Of a DNA stretch of 64,000 nt, positions 11,952-25,059 are shown in pieces. A program made the position numbers and the translations under genes. The stretch spans positions 806,001-870,000 of the forward strand of contig NZ_KQ089822.1 of the NCBI RefSeq assembly GCF_001037495.1, written 5' to 3'. How positions within the stretch are numbered: the stretch's first letter is position 1; each line of letters starts with the position of its first letter. The notes beneath the pieces are model-generated. The model had not been told where the DNA came from, did not search any database, and saw nothing but the letters and a program-made list of their open reading frames with translations. The DNA is from Citrobacter sp. MGH106. Its GTDB lineage: Bacteria > Pseudomonadota > Gammaproteobacteria > Enterobacterales > Enterobacteriaceae.

Positions 11952-13751
11952 ATGAAGAACATACGTAACTTTTCAATCATAGCTCACATCGACCACGGTA
12001 AATCGACGCTGTCTGACCGTATTATCCAGATCTGCGGTGGCCTGTCTGACCGTGAAATGGAAGCGCAGGTTCTCGACTCGATGGATCTTGAGCGTGAGCG
12101 CGGTATTACTATCAAAGCGCAGAGCGTGACGCTCGATTTCAAAGCATCTGATGGTGAAACCTATCAGCTTAACTTTATCGACACCCCGGGACACGTTGAC
12201 TTCTCGTATGAAGTTTCCCGCTCGCTTGCTGCCTGTGAAGGCGCACTGCTGGTTGTCGACGCCGGGCAGGGTGTTGAAGCGCAAACGCTGGCTAACTGCT
12301 ATACCGCCATGGAAATGGATCTCGAAGTGGTGCCGGTATTAAACAAAATTGACCTGCCTGCCGCTGATCCTGAGCGTGTGGCGGAAGAGATTGAAGATAT
12401 CGTCGGTATTGATGCGACTGATGCCGTTCGCTGCTCAGCGAAAACCGGGGTTGGCGTGACAGACGTTCTGGAACGTCTGGTACGAGATATTCCACCGCCG
12501 GAAGGTGATCCGGAAGGTCCGTTACAGGCGCTGATCATTGACTCCTGGTTCGATAACTACCTCGGCGTGGTTTCGCTAGTGCGTATTAAAAACGGCACTA
12601 TGCGTAAAGGTGACAAAATCAAAGTGATGAGTACCGGACAGGTTTATAACGCCGATCGTCTGGGGATCTTCACACCAAAACAGGTTGACCGTACCGAACT
12701 GAAATGTGGTGAAGTGGGCTGGCTGGTTTGTGCAATTAAAGACATTCTCGGCGCACCGGTTGGCGATACGCTGACACAGGCTCGTAACCCGGCAGACAAA
12801 GCGTTGCCAGGTTTTAAAAAAGTGAAACCGCAGGTATATGCCGGTTTGTTCCCGGTCAGCTCTGACGATTACGAAAACTTCCGTGATGCGCTTGGTAAGC
12901 TGAGCCTGAACGATGCTTCGCTTTTTTACGAGCCGGAGAGCTCTACCGCACTGGGCTTCGGTTTCCGCTGTGGCTTCCTTGGCCTGCTGCACATGGAGAT
13001 CATTCAGGAACGTCTGGAACGTGAATACGATCTGGATCTGATCACCACCGCGCCGACTGTAGTCTACGAAGTGGAAACCACGTCGAAAGAAACTATCTAT
13101 GTCGATAGCCCGTCCAAGCTGCCGCCGCTGAACAACATTTACGAACTGCGTGAGCCGATCGCTGAGTGTCACATGCTGCTGCCTCAGGCTTACCTGGGCA
13201 ACGTTATTACACTGTGTATTGAGAAGCGTGGCGTACAGACCAACATGGTTTACCACGGTAACCAGGTTGCGCTGACCTATGAAATTCCGATGGCAGAAGT
13301 GGTGCTCGACTTCTTCGACCGTCTGAAGTCGACCTCTCGCGGCTATGCGTCGCTGGATTATAACTTCAAACGCTTCCAGACCTCTGACATGGTGCGTGTT
13401 GATGTACTCATCAACAATGAACGTGTCGATGCGCTGGCGCTGATTACCCATCGCGATAACTCTCAGAGCCGTGGTCGCGAACTGGTAGAGAAGATGAAAG
13501 ATCTGATCCCTCGCCAGCAGTTTGATATCGCGATTCAAGCGGCCATTGGTACGCACATTATCGCGCGTTCAACGGTTAAGCAGTTGCGTAAAAACGTTCT
13601 GGCGAAGTGCTACGGTGGTGATATCAGCCGTAAGAAAAAGCTGCTGCAGAAACAGAAAGAAGGTAAAAAGCGCATGAAGCAGATCGGTAACGTCGAACTG
13701 CCGCAGGAAGCGTTCCTCGCCATTCTGCATGTCGGTAAAGACAGTAAATAA
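11952..13751 (+). CDS. lepA: Elongation factor 4 (LepA)
   Basis: Ribosome-associated translational GTPase acting on initiation and stalled or mis-translocated ribosomes. The 599 residues show G1 (AHIDHGKST), the switch I region ([10 protein letters not shown]), G3 (DTPGH), G4 (NKID) and G5 (SAKTG). EF-G-like domains and the LepA-specific C-terminal domain, rich in Lys near [19 protein letters not shown], follow. The stop lies 15 bp before lepB, indicating an operon. Confidence 0.98.
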   Translation: MKNIRNFSIIAHIDHGKSTLSDRIIQICGGLSDREMEAQVLDSMDLERERGITIKAQSVTLDFKASDGETYQLNFIDTPGHVDFSYEVSRSLAACEGALLVVDAGQGVEAQTLANCYTAMEMDLEVVPVLNKIDLPAADPERVAEEIEDIVGIDATDAVRCSAKTGVGVTDVLERLVRDIPPPEGDPEGPLQALIIDSWFDNYLGVVSLVRIKNGTMRKGDKIKVMSTGQVYNADRLGIFTPKQVDRTELKCGEVGWLVCAIKDILGAPVGDTLTQARNPADKALPGFKKVKPQVYAGLFPVSSDDYENFRDALGKLSLNDASLFYEPESSTALGFGFRCGFLGLLHMEIIQERLEREYDLDLITTAPTVVYEVETTSKETIYVDSPSKLPPLNNIYELREPIAECHMLLPQAYLGNVITLCIEKRGVQTNMVYHGNQVALTYEIPMAEVVLDFFDRLKSTSRGYASLDYNFKRFQTSDMVRVDVLINNERVDALALITHRDNSQSRGRELVEKMKDLIPRQQFDIAIQAAIGTHIIARSTVKQLRKNVLAKCYGGDISRKKKLLQKQKEGKKRMKQIGNVELPQEAFLAILHVGKDSK

Positions 13752-13766
13752 TCCTAAGGAGTTGGC

Positions 13767-14741
13767 ATGGCGAATATGTTTGCCCTGATTCTGGTGATTG
13801 CCACACTGGTGACGGGCATTTTATGGTGTATTGATAAATTTGTCTTTGCACCAAAACGCCGGGAGCGTCAGGCGGCGGCACAAGCTGCAGCGGGTGATTC
13901 ACTGGATAACGCAACGCTGAAAAAAGTCTCCCCTAAGCCGGGCTGGCTGGAGACGGGGGCATCTGTTTTTCCGGTGCTGGCGATTGTGCTGGTGGTGCGC
14001 TCGTTTATTTATGAACCGTTTCAGATCCCATCGGGTTCGATGATGCCGACACTGTTAATTGGCGACTTTATTCTGGTAGAGAAATTTGCCTACGGAATTA
14101 AAGATCCGATTTATCAGAAAACGTTAATTGAAACAGGCCATCCGAAACGTGGTGATATCGTGGTGTTTAAATACCCGGAAGATCCGCGTCTGGATTACAT
14201 CAAACGCGCTGTCGGTTTACCGGGAGACAAAGTGACGTACGATCCAGTGGCTAAAGAGGTCACCATTCAGCCCGGGTGCAGCTCCGGTCAGGCATGTGAA
14301 AACGCATTGCCGGTAACGTATTCTGATGTTCAGCCGAGTGATTTCGTGCAGACGTTTGCTCGTCGTAATGGCGGAGAAGCGACCAGTGGTTTCTTCGAGG
14401 TTCCGCTGAACGAAACAAAAGAAAACGGGATTCGTCTGACCGAGCGTAAAGAGACTCTGGGTGATGTAACGCATCGCATTCTGACCGTGCCGATCGCGCA
14501 GGATCAGGTGGGGATGTATTTCCGTCAGCCAGGGCAGCAACTCGCGACCTGGATAGTCCCGCCGGGACAATACTTCATGATGGGTGATAACCGTGATAAC
14601 AGCGCGGACAGCCGTTACTGGGGATTTGTACCGGAAGCGAATCTGGTGGGTAAAGCGACAGCTATCTGGATGAGCTTTGATAAGCAGGAAGGTGAGTGGC
14701 CGACCGGTGTTCGTTTAAGCCGTATTGGTGGTATTCACTAA
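13767..14741 (+). CDS. lepB: Signal peptidase I
   Basis: Inner-membrane serine protease that removes signal peptides from exported proteins. It is 324 residues long. Two N-terminal membrane segments (about 4-22 and 62-78) precede the periplasmic catalytic domain. The Ser-Lys dyad is visible: Ser91 in PSGSMMPT and Lys146 in YIKRAVGLPGD. Box E, MMGDNRDNSADSRYWGFV, is near the C-terminus. It is co-transcribed with lepA. Confidence 0.98.
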   Translation: MANMFALILVIATLVTGILWCIDKFVFAPKRRERQAAAQAAAGDSLDNATLKKVSPKPGWLETGASVFPVLAIVLVVRSFIYEPFQIPSGSMMPTLLIGDFILVEKFAYGIKDPIYQKTLIETGHPKRGDIVVFKYPEDPRLDYIKRAVGLPGDKVTYDPVAKEVTIQPGCSSGQACENALPVTYSDVQPSDFVQTFARRNGGEATSGFFEVPLNETKENGIRLTERKETLGDVTHRILTVPIAQDQVGMYFRQPGQQLATWIVPPGQYFMMGDNRDNSADSRYWGFVPEANLVGKATAIWMSFDKQEGEWPTGVRLSRIGGIH

Positions 14742-14754
14742 TCTCTGATAATCG

Positions 14755-14787
14755 TTCACGTTGTCGTCATTATGGCGACAGCGTGAA
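14755..14787 (+). other. Hairpin downstream of lepB
   Basis: TTCACGTTGTCG pairs with CGACAGCGTGAA over 12 bp, with one G-T wobble, around a nine-base loop. A weak T-rich stretch follows. It could be a lepB attenuator or terminator, or part of the structured region before rnc. Confidence 0.55.
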
Positions 14788-14886
14788 TTATTTCTTGGAT
14801 AAATTCCCGCAGACTAACGACATCCCTTGTCGTTGTGTATAGAATATTCCCCCGAAGTTTTAGGTTGGCAGCGTTAGGTTGCCACG

Positions 14887-16594
<1,708 letters not shown>

Positions 16595-16623
16595 TTCCCT
16601 GTTCTGAAAAGACGGCGGGTATG

Positions 16624-17352
16624 ATGGAAGGATGGCAACGAGCCTTTGTCTTACATAGCCGCCCGTGGAGCGAAACCAGCCTGGTGCTGGACGTCTTCAC
16701 GGAAGAGTCGGGTCGCGTGCGCCTTGTGGCTAAAGGCGCACGTTCTAAACGTTCCAATCTTAAAGGCGCACTTCAGCCTTTTACGCCGCTATTACTTCGC
16801 TTTGGTGGACGTGGTGAGGTCAAAACCCTGCGTAGCGCTGAAGCCGTCTCTCTGGCGCTTCCTCTAAGTGGTATCACGCTTTACAGCGGTCTTTATATCA
16901 ACGAACTCATTTCTCGGGTGCTTGAGTACGAGACCCGCTTTTCCGAACTCTTCTTCGACTACCTGAATTGCATTCAGGCGCTGGCTGGCGCGACTGGCTC
17001 ACCTGAGCCCGCCTTGCGTCGTTTTGAGCTGGCTTTACTTGGTCATCTGGGCTATGGCGTGGATTTCACCCACTGTGCCGGTAGCGGCGAGTCGGTCGAA
17101 GACACCATGACCTACCGTTATCGTGAAGAAAAAGGATTTATCGCCAGCGTGGTGATTGATAACAGCACCTTTACCGGGCGGCATTTGAAAGCACTTGAGT
17201 CGCGAGAATTTCCGGATGCTGATACGCTACGTGCCGCGAAACGCTTTACCCGCATGGCGTTAAAGCCGTATCTTGGTGGTAAACCGTTAAAAAGCCGGGA
17301 ACTGTTCCGGCAATTTATGCCAAAACGCGCAGTAAAAACAAATAATGATTAA
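16624..17352 (+). CDS. recO: DNA repair protein RecO
   Basis: Recombination mediator of the RecFOR pathway; it anneals single strands and helps load RecA on SSB-coated DNA. The protein has an N-terminal OB fold (~1-80) and a helical C-terminal domain. Two adjacent ATGs occur; the second (16624) gives the usual 242 residues beginning [17 protein letters not shown]. It lies 29 bp after era and 11 bp before pdxJ, in one operon. Confidence 0.96.
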   Translation: MEGWQRAFVLHSRPWSETSLVLDVFTEESGRVRLVAKGARSKRSNLKGALQPFTPLLLRFGGRGEVKTLRSAEAVSLALPLSGITLYSGLYINELISRVLEYETRFSELFFDYLNCIQALAGATGSPEPALRRFELALLGHLGYGVDFTHCAGSGESVEDTMTYRYREEKGFIASVVIDNSTFTGRHLKALESREFPDADTLRAAKRFTRMALKPYLGGKPLKSRELFRQFMPKRAVKTNND

Positions 17353-17363
17353 CGAGGATTGTC

Positions 17364-18094
17364 ATGGCTGAATTACTGTTAGGCGTCAACATTGACCATA
17401 TTGCCACTTTACGTAATGCACGCGGCACCGCATATCCGGATCCGGTTCAGGCGGCGTTTATCGTTGAGCAAGCAGGTGCGGATGGTATTACCGTACATCT
17501 GCGTGAAGATCGACGCCATATTACCGACAGAGATGTGCGTATACTGCGTCAAACGCTGGATACGCGCATGAACCTGGAAATGGCTGTGACGGAAGAGATG
17601 CTGGCCATCGCCGTTGAGACAAAGCCGCATTTTTGCTGCCTGGTGCCGGAAAAACGCCAGGAAGTTACCACCGAAGGTGGCCTGGACGTAGCAGGTCAGC
17701 GTGACAAAATGCGTGATGCCTGCAAACGACTTGCGGATGCGGGGATCCTGGTATCGCTGTTTATTGATGCCGACGAAGATCAGATTAAAGCAGCCGCAGA
17801 AGTGGGCGCGCCGTACATTGAAATTCACACTGGTTGCTATGCCGATGCAAAAACCGACGCTGAACAGGCCAATGAACTGGCGCGTATCGCTAAGGCTGCG
17901 ACCTTCGCAGCCAGTCTGGGGCTGAAGGTTAATGCTGGTCACGGTCTGACTTACCATAACGTCAAAGCGATTGCACGGATCCCGGAAATGCACGAACTGA
18001 ACATCGGCCACGCGATCATCGGACGCGCGGTAATGAGCGGCCTGAAAGATGCGGTTGTGGAAATGAAACGCCTGATGCTGGAAGCGCGTGGCTA

Positions 18095-18095
<1 letters not shown>
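17364..18095 (+). CDS. pdxJ: Pyridoxine 5'-phosphate synthase
   Basis: Condenses 1-deoxyxylulose 5-phosphate with 3-amino-1-hydroxyacetone 1-phosphate to form pyridoxine 5'-phosphate, the last ring-forming step of vitamin B6 synthesis. The 243-residue TIM barrel begins [21 protein letters not shown], which carries the conserved substrate-binding residues; a second conserved block is EIHTGCYA. The stop overlaps the acpS start by one base. Confidence 0.98.
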
Positions 18096-18750
<655 letters not shown>

Positions 18751-18787
18751 TCACAAATCGGGCGGGCATTATACGCGCATTCTTTGC

Positions 18788-19636
18788 TCAGACCAGTTTT
18801 TTTACCAACGCTTCGCTGTGACGGATACGCTCCGGCGCGTGCTCCAGATCCTGCTGAACCAGCGCCATAAACAACAAATCGGTAAGCATCATTTGCGCAT
18901 GAGTGGATGAAATCGCAGCGCTCCGGGTGGCCTGCTCCTCTGCAATGGTGTACAGGCAACGGGTTGCACGTTGCTGCAGAGCATTGGGGGTAAATCCGGT
19001 GATGGCGAGGATTTTTGCTCCGGTGCGTAATGTTTCATCGGCAGCCAGATTGAGCTCGCGTCGCTCCCCTGTATACGAAATTGCCAGCAAGAGATCGTTT
19101 GGTGACATTGCCTGTACGGTCGCCAGCAAGGCGTGCATATCGCGTTCAACTACCGCATTAAATCCAATCTTCAACAGCTTCCAGGCAAAATTCTGCGCGA
19201 CCAGACCGGATGCGCCAATACCTGTCAGTACAATGCGACGGGCAGACCGCAGCATTGTAACGCTTTCCATCAGCTTCTCTTCACTGTTGATATCCAGAGT
19301 TGCATGCATTGCTGCCACATTCTCTTTAATCAGTTTATCTCCGACCAGAAGCATGGGATCGTCACCGCGGATCTGATTGTGCACTGGAACAGAATGTGGA
19401 TTGGGATTACTGGCCAGCGCTTCGCTGATCGCCAGTTTTAGTGCCGGAAATCCTTTGAATCCCATTTTCTGTGCGAACTTCACGACGCTGGACTGGCTGA
19501 CGCCTGCCTCGCAGGCCAGTTGCTGTGAGCTGAGATGACGCGCATCATCCGGATGAGCAAGGAGGTAATCCGCAAGCTTTTTATCGCTTTGCGCGAGGTC
19601 CGGGTAACGCTGACGAATGCGAATCAAACAGTTCAT
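18788..19636 (-). CDS. yfhH: RpiR/MurR-family regulator YfhH
   Basis: Transcription factor with an N-terminal HTH_6 domain (~1-77, containing SSQQLACEAGVSQSSVVKFAQKMGFKGF) and a SIS sugar-phosphate-binding domain (~125-265, containing ILTGIGASGLVAQNFAWKL). The ATG at 19636 (MNCLIRIRQRYPD) gives 282 residues and matches E. coli YfhH; an in-frame ATG 22 codons upstream lacks a clear ribosome-binding site. It is divergent from murQ and the PTS gene, which makes it their probable regulator, sensing MurNAc-6-phosphate as MurR does. Confidence 0.93.
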   Translation of the reverse strand: MNCLIRIRQRYPDLAQSDKKLADYLLAHPDDARHLSSQQLACEAGVSQSSVVKFAQKMGFKGFPALKLAISEALASNPNPHSVPVHNQIRGDDPMLLVGDKLIKENVAAMHATLDINSEEKLMESVTMLRSARRIVLTGIGASGLVAQNFAWKLLKIGFNAVVERDMHALLATVQAMSPNDLLLAISYTGERRELNLAADETLRTGAKILAITGFTPNALQQRATRCLYTIAEEQATRSAAISSTHAQMMLTDLLFMALVQQDLEHAPERIRHSEALVKKLV

Positions 19637-19654
19637 GCTGTCTCCTGGCGAAAA

Positions 19655-19670
19655 CGTGATGGCGATTACA
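19655..19670. promoter_or_regulatory. Candidate CRP site, yfhH-murQ intergenic region
   Basis: CGTGATGGCGATTACA matches the CRP core TGTGA-N6-TCACA at eight of ten key positions and has the right spacing. Catabolite control would be expected for a MurNAc PTS cassette. Binding is inferred only. Confidence 0.5.
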
Positions 19671-19679
19671 AAACAAAAT

Positions 19680-19707
19680 TTCACTCGCCTGGGTGAATAC
19701 AATATTC
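19680..19707. promoter_or_regulatory. Candidate YfhH operator
   Basis: Two overlapping dyads lie between the divergent genes: TTCAC-N8-GTGAA (19680-19697) and GAATA-N3-TATTC (19695-19707). Either could bind a dimeric RpiR-type regulator. Assignment to YfhH rests on position only. Confidence 0.4.
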
Positions 19708-19753
19708 CATTATGGCGGATTATTATGAATTAAAAATTCCTAAGGAACAAAAA

Positions 19754-20647
19754 ATGAATCTCGGTGCGTTAGTATCAGAAACCCGCAATCCACAGACGAT
19801 GGATCTCGATGCTTTATCCACGCTTGAGCTGGTTCATCGTTTTAATCAACAGGATACGCTGGTAGCGGAAGCAGTAAAAGCAACGCTTTCTGAAGTTGCG
19901 CATGCGGTCGATGCGGCAGCTGACGCGTTAAAAGCAGGCGGGCGGATTATTTACATGGGTGCAGGCACCAGCGGTCGTCTTGGCGTGCTGGATGCTTCTG
20001 AATGTCCACCGACCTTTGGTGTGCCACATGATCTGGTTGTCGGGCTTATTGCCGGAGGTCCGGGCGCGTTGCTGAAGGCGGTTGAAGGCGCAGAAGATAA
20101 CCCTCAGTTGGGCGAAGATGATCTTCGGGCACTCAATCTTCGCATGCAGGACCTGGTTGTTGGTCTGGCGGCGTCAGGACGTACGCCGTACGTGATAGGC
20201 GGTCTGCAATATGCTCGCAAAGTGGGATGCACGACGGTGGCGATCTCCTGTAATCCGGATTCCCCTGTCGCCCGTGAAGCTGATATCGCCATCTCTCCGG
20301 TTGTAGGTCCGGAGGCCCTGACGGGGTCAACGCGTCTGAAGTCAGGTACTGCGCAAAAGCTGGTGCTCAATATGATCTCCACCGGGGCAATGGTGAAATT
20401 TGGCAAGGTATATCAGAACCTGATGGTGGATATGAAAGCGACCAACGTCAAGCTGGTAGACCGGGCGTGTCGCATGGTGGTGGAAGCTACCGGCATTGCG
20501 CGTGAAGAGGCCGAGACACTGCTGAAACAGACTGACTTTGATGTTAAACCCGCCATACTGATGGCGCTAACCGGGTTGGATGCAACCGCAGCCAGAGCCA
20601 AACTTTCCGCTCACCAGGGTTTTTTGCGCGCGGCGTTAGAACACTAG
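19754..20647 (+). CDS. murQ: N-acetylmuramic acid 6-phosphate etherase
   Basis: Cleaves the lactyl ether of MurNAc-6-phosphate to give GlcNAc-6-phosphate and D-lactate, in cell-wall recycling and MurNAc use. The protein is a SIS fold with [21 protein letters not shown], which includes the catalytic Glu83 of MurQ. The ATG at 19754 with AAGGA upstream gives 297 residues, the family length; an ATG at 19712 would add 14 unconserved residues. The E. coli K-12 murQ lies elsewhere, so this may be a second copy or a relocated one. Confidence 0.93.
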   Translation: MNLGALVSETRNPQTMDLDALSTLELVHRFNQQDTLVAEAVKATLSEVAHAVDAAADALKAGGRIIYMGAGTSGRLGVLDASECPPTFGVPHDLVVGLIAGGPGALLKAVEGAEDNPQLGEDDLRALNLRMQDLVVGLAASGRTPYVIGGLQYARKVGCTTVAISCNPDSPVAREADIAISPVVGPEALTGSTRLKSGTAQKLVLNMISTGAMVKFGKVYQNLMVDMKATNVKLVDRACRMVVEATGIAREEAETLLKQTDFDVKPAILMALTGLDATAARAKLSAHQGFLRAALEH

Positions 20648-20655
20648 AGGTGCAT

Positions 20656-22020
20656 ATGGACAAAACGGCGGTTCTTGCCAGCGACATCCTGCTGGGGATT
20701 GGCGGAGAGAAAAATATTCTGCGCCTGGAAAACTGTATGACGCGCGTCAGGGTGGAAGTGCAGGATGACGACCAACTGGACATTTCCCGGCTGAAGCAGT
20801 TACCCGGTGTCAGTGGCTATGTGAAGCAGGGGGCGCAGCATCAGATTATTGTTGGTCCCGGTAAGGCCGCCAAAGTGGTGGATGCCATGCGTTCTCTGAT
20901 TGCTGATGACGGCGAACGTCCGAATGTAAATGACATTGAACGCACGAAGTCTCAGGTGAAAGCGAAGTACAAAGCGCCAATGAGCGATGCGCTGCGCAAG
21001 CTGGCGAATGTCTTTATTCCGCTGATCCCGGCGTTTATCGCCTCCGGTTTGATTACCGGCATCATTAACATCCTCAAACGACCGGATATTGTGGGTGATT
21101 TTGCTACTCACTATCCGAATATGCTGGGGTTGATGGGTATCTTCGGTAGCGCCGTATTTGCCATCATGAACATCCTGGTCGGGGTAAACACCGCCAAAGT
21201 GTTTGGCGGTTCGTTAGCGATGGGCGGCGTAATGGCTGGGATCCTCTCCAGTCCGCAGCTGGCACAGATTACTCTGTTTGGCGAAGCACTACAGCCTGGC
21301 CGCGGTGGAGTTATCGCGGTGTTGTTAGTGGTCGCGCTGATGTGCTGGATTGAGCGTAAATTTCGTGAGGTGCTGCCGGGCTCGTTGGAGCTTATCCTGA
21401 ACCCTTTGCTGACGACTATCATCACCGGGACAATCGCGATTGTGGCACTGCAACCGCTCGGTGGCTGGATTTCGGAATCCATTGCTCATGGCGCATCCTG
21501 GGCTATCGATCGCGGCGGTTTCCTCGTCGGCGCGGTACTGGCGGGAACATTTCTACCGCTGGTACTCACCGGTTTGCATCAGGGGCTGGTGCCCATCCAT
21601 GTTGAGCTGGTGCAGGCACATGGCTATAACGCGCTCTTTCCCATTCTGGCGATGGCGGGAGTGGGGCAGATTGGTGCCGCGATTGCTGTTCTGATGAAAA
21701 CCCGTAACGCACGGCTGAAAAAAGTGATTAAAGGTGCGTTACCAGTAGGATTACTGGGGATCGGTGAGCCGCTGATTTTTGGCGTGACGTTGCCGCTGGG
21801 TAAGCCATTTATTGGTGCTTGTCTTGGCGGAGCGGTCGGCGGGGCGCTGATCAGTTACTGGAAGGTCGCGACGGTTATTACTTTTGGGATCTCAGGGTTA
21901 CCGCTGGCTCTGACGATTGTTGCCGGAAAAGTGATGTTCTATCTGTTAGGCTATCTGGTAGCGGTTATCGCCGGGTTTCTTTTTACCTGGCTATTGGGGT
22001 TCAACGATCCAGAGGAATAA
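20656..22020 (+). CDS. PTS EIIBC permease, MurP-like
   Basis: Phosphotransferase transporter that imports and phosphorylates its sugar. The EIIB domain (~1-85) carries the phosphorylated Cys27 in LENCMTR, and the EIIC membrane domain (~110-450) has many hydrophobic segments and the GIGEPLIFGVTLP signature. There is no EIIA domain, so it should borrow one, as MurP uses the glucose EIIA (Crr). Its place nine bases after murQ makes MurNAc the probable substrate, but its sequence is clearly different from K-12 MurP. ATG 20656 follows AGAGG; a GTG at 20650 is too close to that site. Confidence 0.85.
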   Translation: MDKTAVLASDILLGIGGEKNILRLENCMTRVRVEVQDDDQLDISRLKQLPGVSGYVKQGAQHQIIVGPGKAAKVVDAMRSLIADDGERPNVNDIERTKSQVKAKYKAPMSDALRKLANVFIPLIPAFIASGLITGIINILKRPDIVGDFATHYPNMLGLMGIFGSAVFAIMNILVGVNTAKVFGGSLAMGGVMAGILSSPQLAQITLFGEALQPGRGGVIAVLLVVALMCWIERKFREVLPGSLELILNPLLTTIITGTIAIVALQPLGGWISESIAHGASWAIDRGGFLVGAVLAGTFLPLVLTGLHQGLVPIHVELVQAHGYNALFPILAMAGVGQIGAAIAVLMKTRNARLKKVIKGALPVGLLGIGEPLIFGVTLPLGKPFIGACLGGAVGGALISYWKVATVITFGISGLPLALTIVAGKVMFYLLGYLVAVIAGFLFTWLLGFNDPEE

Positions 22021-22023
22021 GGT

Positions 22024-22659
22024 TTGACCAATCACGAGCGTCGCGTTGTCTTTTTTGATTTGGATGGTACGTTACACCAGCAGGATATGTTCGGCAGTTT
22101 TCTGCGCTACCTGCTACGTCGCCAACCGCTGAATGCGTTGCTTGTGCTGCCCCTGCTACCGATTATTGCGCTGGGGTTGGTGATTCAGGGGCGCGCCGCG
22201 CGCTGGCCGATGAGCTTGCTCCTTTGGGGATGCACTTTTGGTCGGAGTGAAGCGCGCCTGAAATCCCATCAGACCGATTTCGTACGCTGGTTTCGACAGC
22301 ACGTAACGGCTTTTCCGGCCGTGCAACAGCGTCTAACGACTTACCTGTTAAGCTCTGACGCTGATATCTGGTTGATTACCGGATCCCCAAGGTCACTGGT
22401 CGAACAGGTCTACTTCGACACCCCATGGCTACCGCGCGTTAATCTTATCGCCAGCCAAATTGAGCGGGGGTACGGCGGTTGGGTGCTACCTCTGCGCTGC
22501 CTGGGCCATGAGAAAGTGACGCAACTGGAACGTCATATTGGCGCTCCGCTGCGCCTTTACAGTGGCTATAGCGATAGCAAACAGGACAATCCGCTGCTTT
22601 CATTTTGCCAGCATCGCTGGCGCGTTACGCCACGCGGTGAGCTTCAGCAACTCGAATAG
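22024..22659 (+). CDS. pgpC: Phosphatidylglycerophosphatase C
   Basis: Membrane phosphatase that dephosphorylates phosphatidylglycerol phosphate to phosphatidylglycerol. It belongs to the HAD superfamily: FFDLDGTL is the nucleophile motif near the N-terminus, LITGSP is motif II, and GYSDSKQDNPLL carries the late acidic motif. A hydrophobic stretch around residues 34-55 anchors it. The 211-residue length matches E. coli YfhB. It starts with TTG, preceded by AGGAATAAGG, three bases after the PTS stop, so it may be read through from the murQ cassette. Confidence 0.93.
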   Translation: MTNHERRVVFFDLDGTLHQQDMFGSFLRYLLRRQPLNALLVLPLLPIIALGLVIQGRAARWPMSLLLWGCTFGRSEARLKSHQTDFVRWFRQHVTAFPAVQQRLTTYLLSSDADIWLITGSPRSLVEQVYFDTPWLPRVNLIASQIERGYGGWVLPLRCLGHEKVTQLERHIGAPLRLYSGYSDSKQDNPLLSFCQHRWRVTPRGELQQLE

Positions 22660-22664
22660 AGTAA

Positions 22665-23213
<549 letters not shown>

Positions 23214-23228
23214 TTACTTGTTCCAGCA

Positions 23229-23242
23229 AGCCGGATGCGGCT
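23229..23242 (+). terminator. Possible short terminator after tadA
   Basis: AGCCG, GATG, CGGCT followed by ATTTTT: a five-base stem with a short T-run between the convergent tadA and mltF. It is weak. Confidence 0.4.
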
Positions 23243-24791
23243 ATTTTTCCTCTTTCTTCTGTGAGGAAAACAGCAGTGAAGGGGAGTGCGTCAGGTAATT
23301 AGACGATGTCTGAGACAGAAACGCAGAGAGAGGAAATTTCTCCTGGTCTAATAATTCTGCCAGAGATACCGCCGGGTAATCCTGTGCCAGTTGCTGCGTT
23401 TCTGTCGCCTGTTTTTCTTTCTCTTGCAGATATCCCACCAGGCTTATCTGGTATTTACGAATATTTTCTACATATGCGTAGGCTTCGTGGCCACGAGCAT
23501 AGCCATACGTCAGCTTGTTGTAATATGGCTTCTGGCTGAGCAGTGGCAGGCGTTGCTTCACATCGGCCCAGCTGTCCGGGTTGCCTTTGGTTTTAACCGT
23601 TAACGCCCGGGCATCCAGCATATGTGCATATCCCATATTATATGCGGCAAGCGCAAACCAGATGCGCTCTCCTTCCGGTACGGTATCCGGCACTTTACTC
23701 ATCATGTCCTGTAGATAACGCGCTCCACCGCTGATGCTCTGTTCAGCGTCGGTCCGGTCGGTCAGCCCCAGGCTTTGGGCGGTATTTTTGGTTAACATCA
23801 TCAGGCCACGTACGCCGGTCGGGGAAGTAGCCTGCGCATCCCAATGGGATTCCTGATAGGAAATAGCCGCCAGCAGCCGCCAGTCTATCTCCTGTGCATA
23901 TTTTTCAAACAATGGTTTGAGATCCGGCAGTACGCTATCTACAGCGCGTAAAAAAGTGCGAGTATCGACATAATCGAAATCATCGCCATGTCCGAGATAC
24001 TTTTCTTCCAGTCGCGCCAGTGAACCGTCTTCATTAATAGTGTTAAAGAAATCCAGCAGGGCAGCGGAGAGTGTGTTGTCGTCATCCAGAGGACTAAACC
24101 AGGTTACTGGCTGTTCGTCTGAAACATCCAGCGCCACGGCAAGCTCCGGGTGCACGCGTTGGTACAGGCTGATAGCGACTGAATCGGCAATGGTATAGTC
24201 GAGCTTACCGGAGATGACATCATCAAGCAGTTCTGTCGTTCCTTTTTTGTCATCGATCTTCCAGCTCAATTCGGGAAATTTTTTCGCTTTCAGCTGCTGC
24301 AAATCATTCACCACGACATGTCCGGGGGCGATAGTCAGCTGATTTTCATTCACGCTGGCAAGGGTGCGGGGGCGATATTTTCCGACCCGATACACCAGTT
24401 GCTGCGAAACCGAATAGTAAGTCGGACCCGGCTGGTAGTTTTTAACTCGTTCGCTGTTATAGACCAGGCCTGCGGCTAACAGATCGGCATCGCCGTTATC
24501 CAGGTCGTCAAAAAGTTGGCTGATATTCTGACGTACAGTGACTTTTAACTTCACCCCTAAATAGCTGGCGAATTGTTGGGTCAGCTCATAATCCAGACCA
24601 AAGGTTTTCCCGTTAAGGGTGGAGTGCGTTAAAGGCGAGTCGATTGTACTGACGCGCAATTCTCCCCGAGCTTGAATCGCGGCGATACGATTGTCGGCTT
24701 TACCGAACCAGGGGATAGATGGCCAGAGGGCCGCTGCCAGCAGCAGCGTCAATATGCCGATGAACAGATAATTAATCTTTAATTTTTTCAA
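23241..24791 (-). CDS. mltF: Membrane-bound lytic murein transglycosylase F
   Basis: Cleaves the MurNAc-GlcNAc bond of peptidoglycan with formation of anhydroMurNAc. The 516 residues begin with a hydrophobic export or anchor segment (~7-26). A periplasmic-binding-protein-like module (~45-270) follows, then an SLT catalytic domain with the active Glu in ISYQESHWD and the motifs GVRGLMMLT and AAYNMGYAH. It is convergent with tadA and divergent from purL. Confidence 0.96.
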   Translation of the reverse strand: MKKLKINYLFIGILTLLLAAALWPSIPWFGKADNRIAAIQARGELRVSTIDSPLTHSTLNGKTFGLDYELTQQFASYLGVKLKVTVRQNISQLFDDLDNGDADLLAAGLVYNSERVKNYQPGPTYYSVSQQLVYRVGKYRPRTLASVNENQLTIAPGHVVVNDLQQLKAKKFPELSWKIDDKKGTTELLDDVISGKLDYTIADSVAISLYQRVHPELAVALDVSDEQPVTWFSPLDDDNTLSAALLDFFNTINEDGSLARLEEKYLGHGDDFDYVDTRTFLRAVDSVLPDLKPLFEKYAQEIDWRLLAAISYQESHWDAQATSPTGVRGLMMLTKNTAQSLGLTDRTDAEQSISGGARYLQDMMSKVPDTVPEGERIWFALAAYNMGYAHMLDARALTVKTKGNPDSWADVKQRLPLLSQKPYYNKLTYGYARGHEAYAYVENIRKYQISLVGYLQEKEKQATETQQLAQDYPAVSLAELLDQEKFPLSAFLSQTSSNYLTHSPSLLFSSQKKEEK

Positions 24792-24956
24792 TTAGTTAAT
24801 TCTCTGAATCGTGCGTAATCTTAGCCTGCTGTGATATTGATTAAGAAGTGAAGTAGTCATTAATGAGCGGCATTTTGCTTAAACTTGCGCCAGTTGGCAA
24901 CTTATTCAGAAAACTGACCGCATTTGATGATAAGAGAAAGTCGTGATTTTATTTCG

Positions 24957-24972
24957 ACGCAAACGGTTTCGT
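24957..24972 (+). promoter_or_regulatory. PurR operator of purL
   Basis: ACGCAAACGGTTTCGT matches the PurR consensus ACGCAAACGTTTGCGT in 14 of 16 positions. It ends 17 bp before a perfect -10 box, TATAAT (24990-24995), so a bound repressor would cover the -35 region. Confidence 0.9.
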
Positions 24973-24989
24973 CTCCGCGGTAGATTCTT

Positions 24990-24995
24990 TATAAT
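24990..24995 (+). promoter_or_regulatory. -10 box of the purL promoter
   Basis: A perfect TATAAT 65 bp before the purL start. The 17-bp upstream position (TTTCGT) is a poor -35 that lies inside the PurR operator. Confidence 0.75.
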
Positions 24996-25059
24996 GACGC
25001 CCGTTTCCCCCCTTGCGCACACTTATAAGCGCCTCAGGCGCTTCGAAGACGAGAGACTT

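Noticed and set aside
12576-13556. 326-codon frame opposite lepA
   Set aside because: Fully antisense to LepA, no known motifs, low-complexity composition typical of shadow frames.
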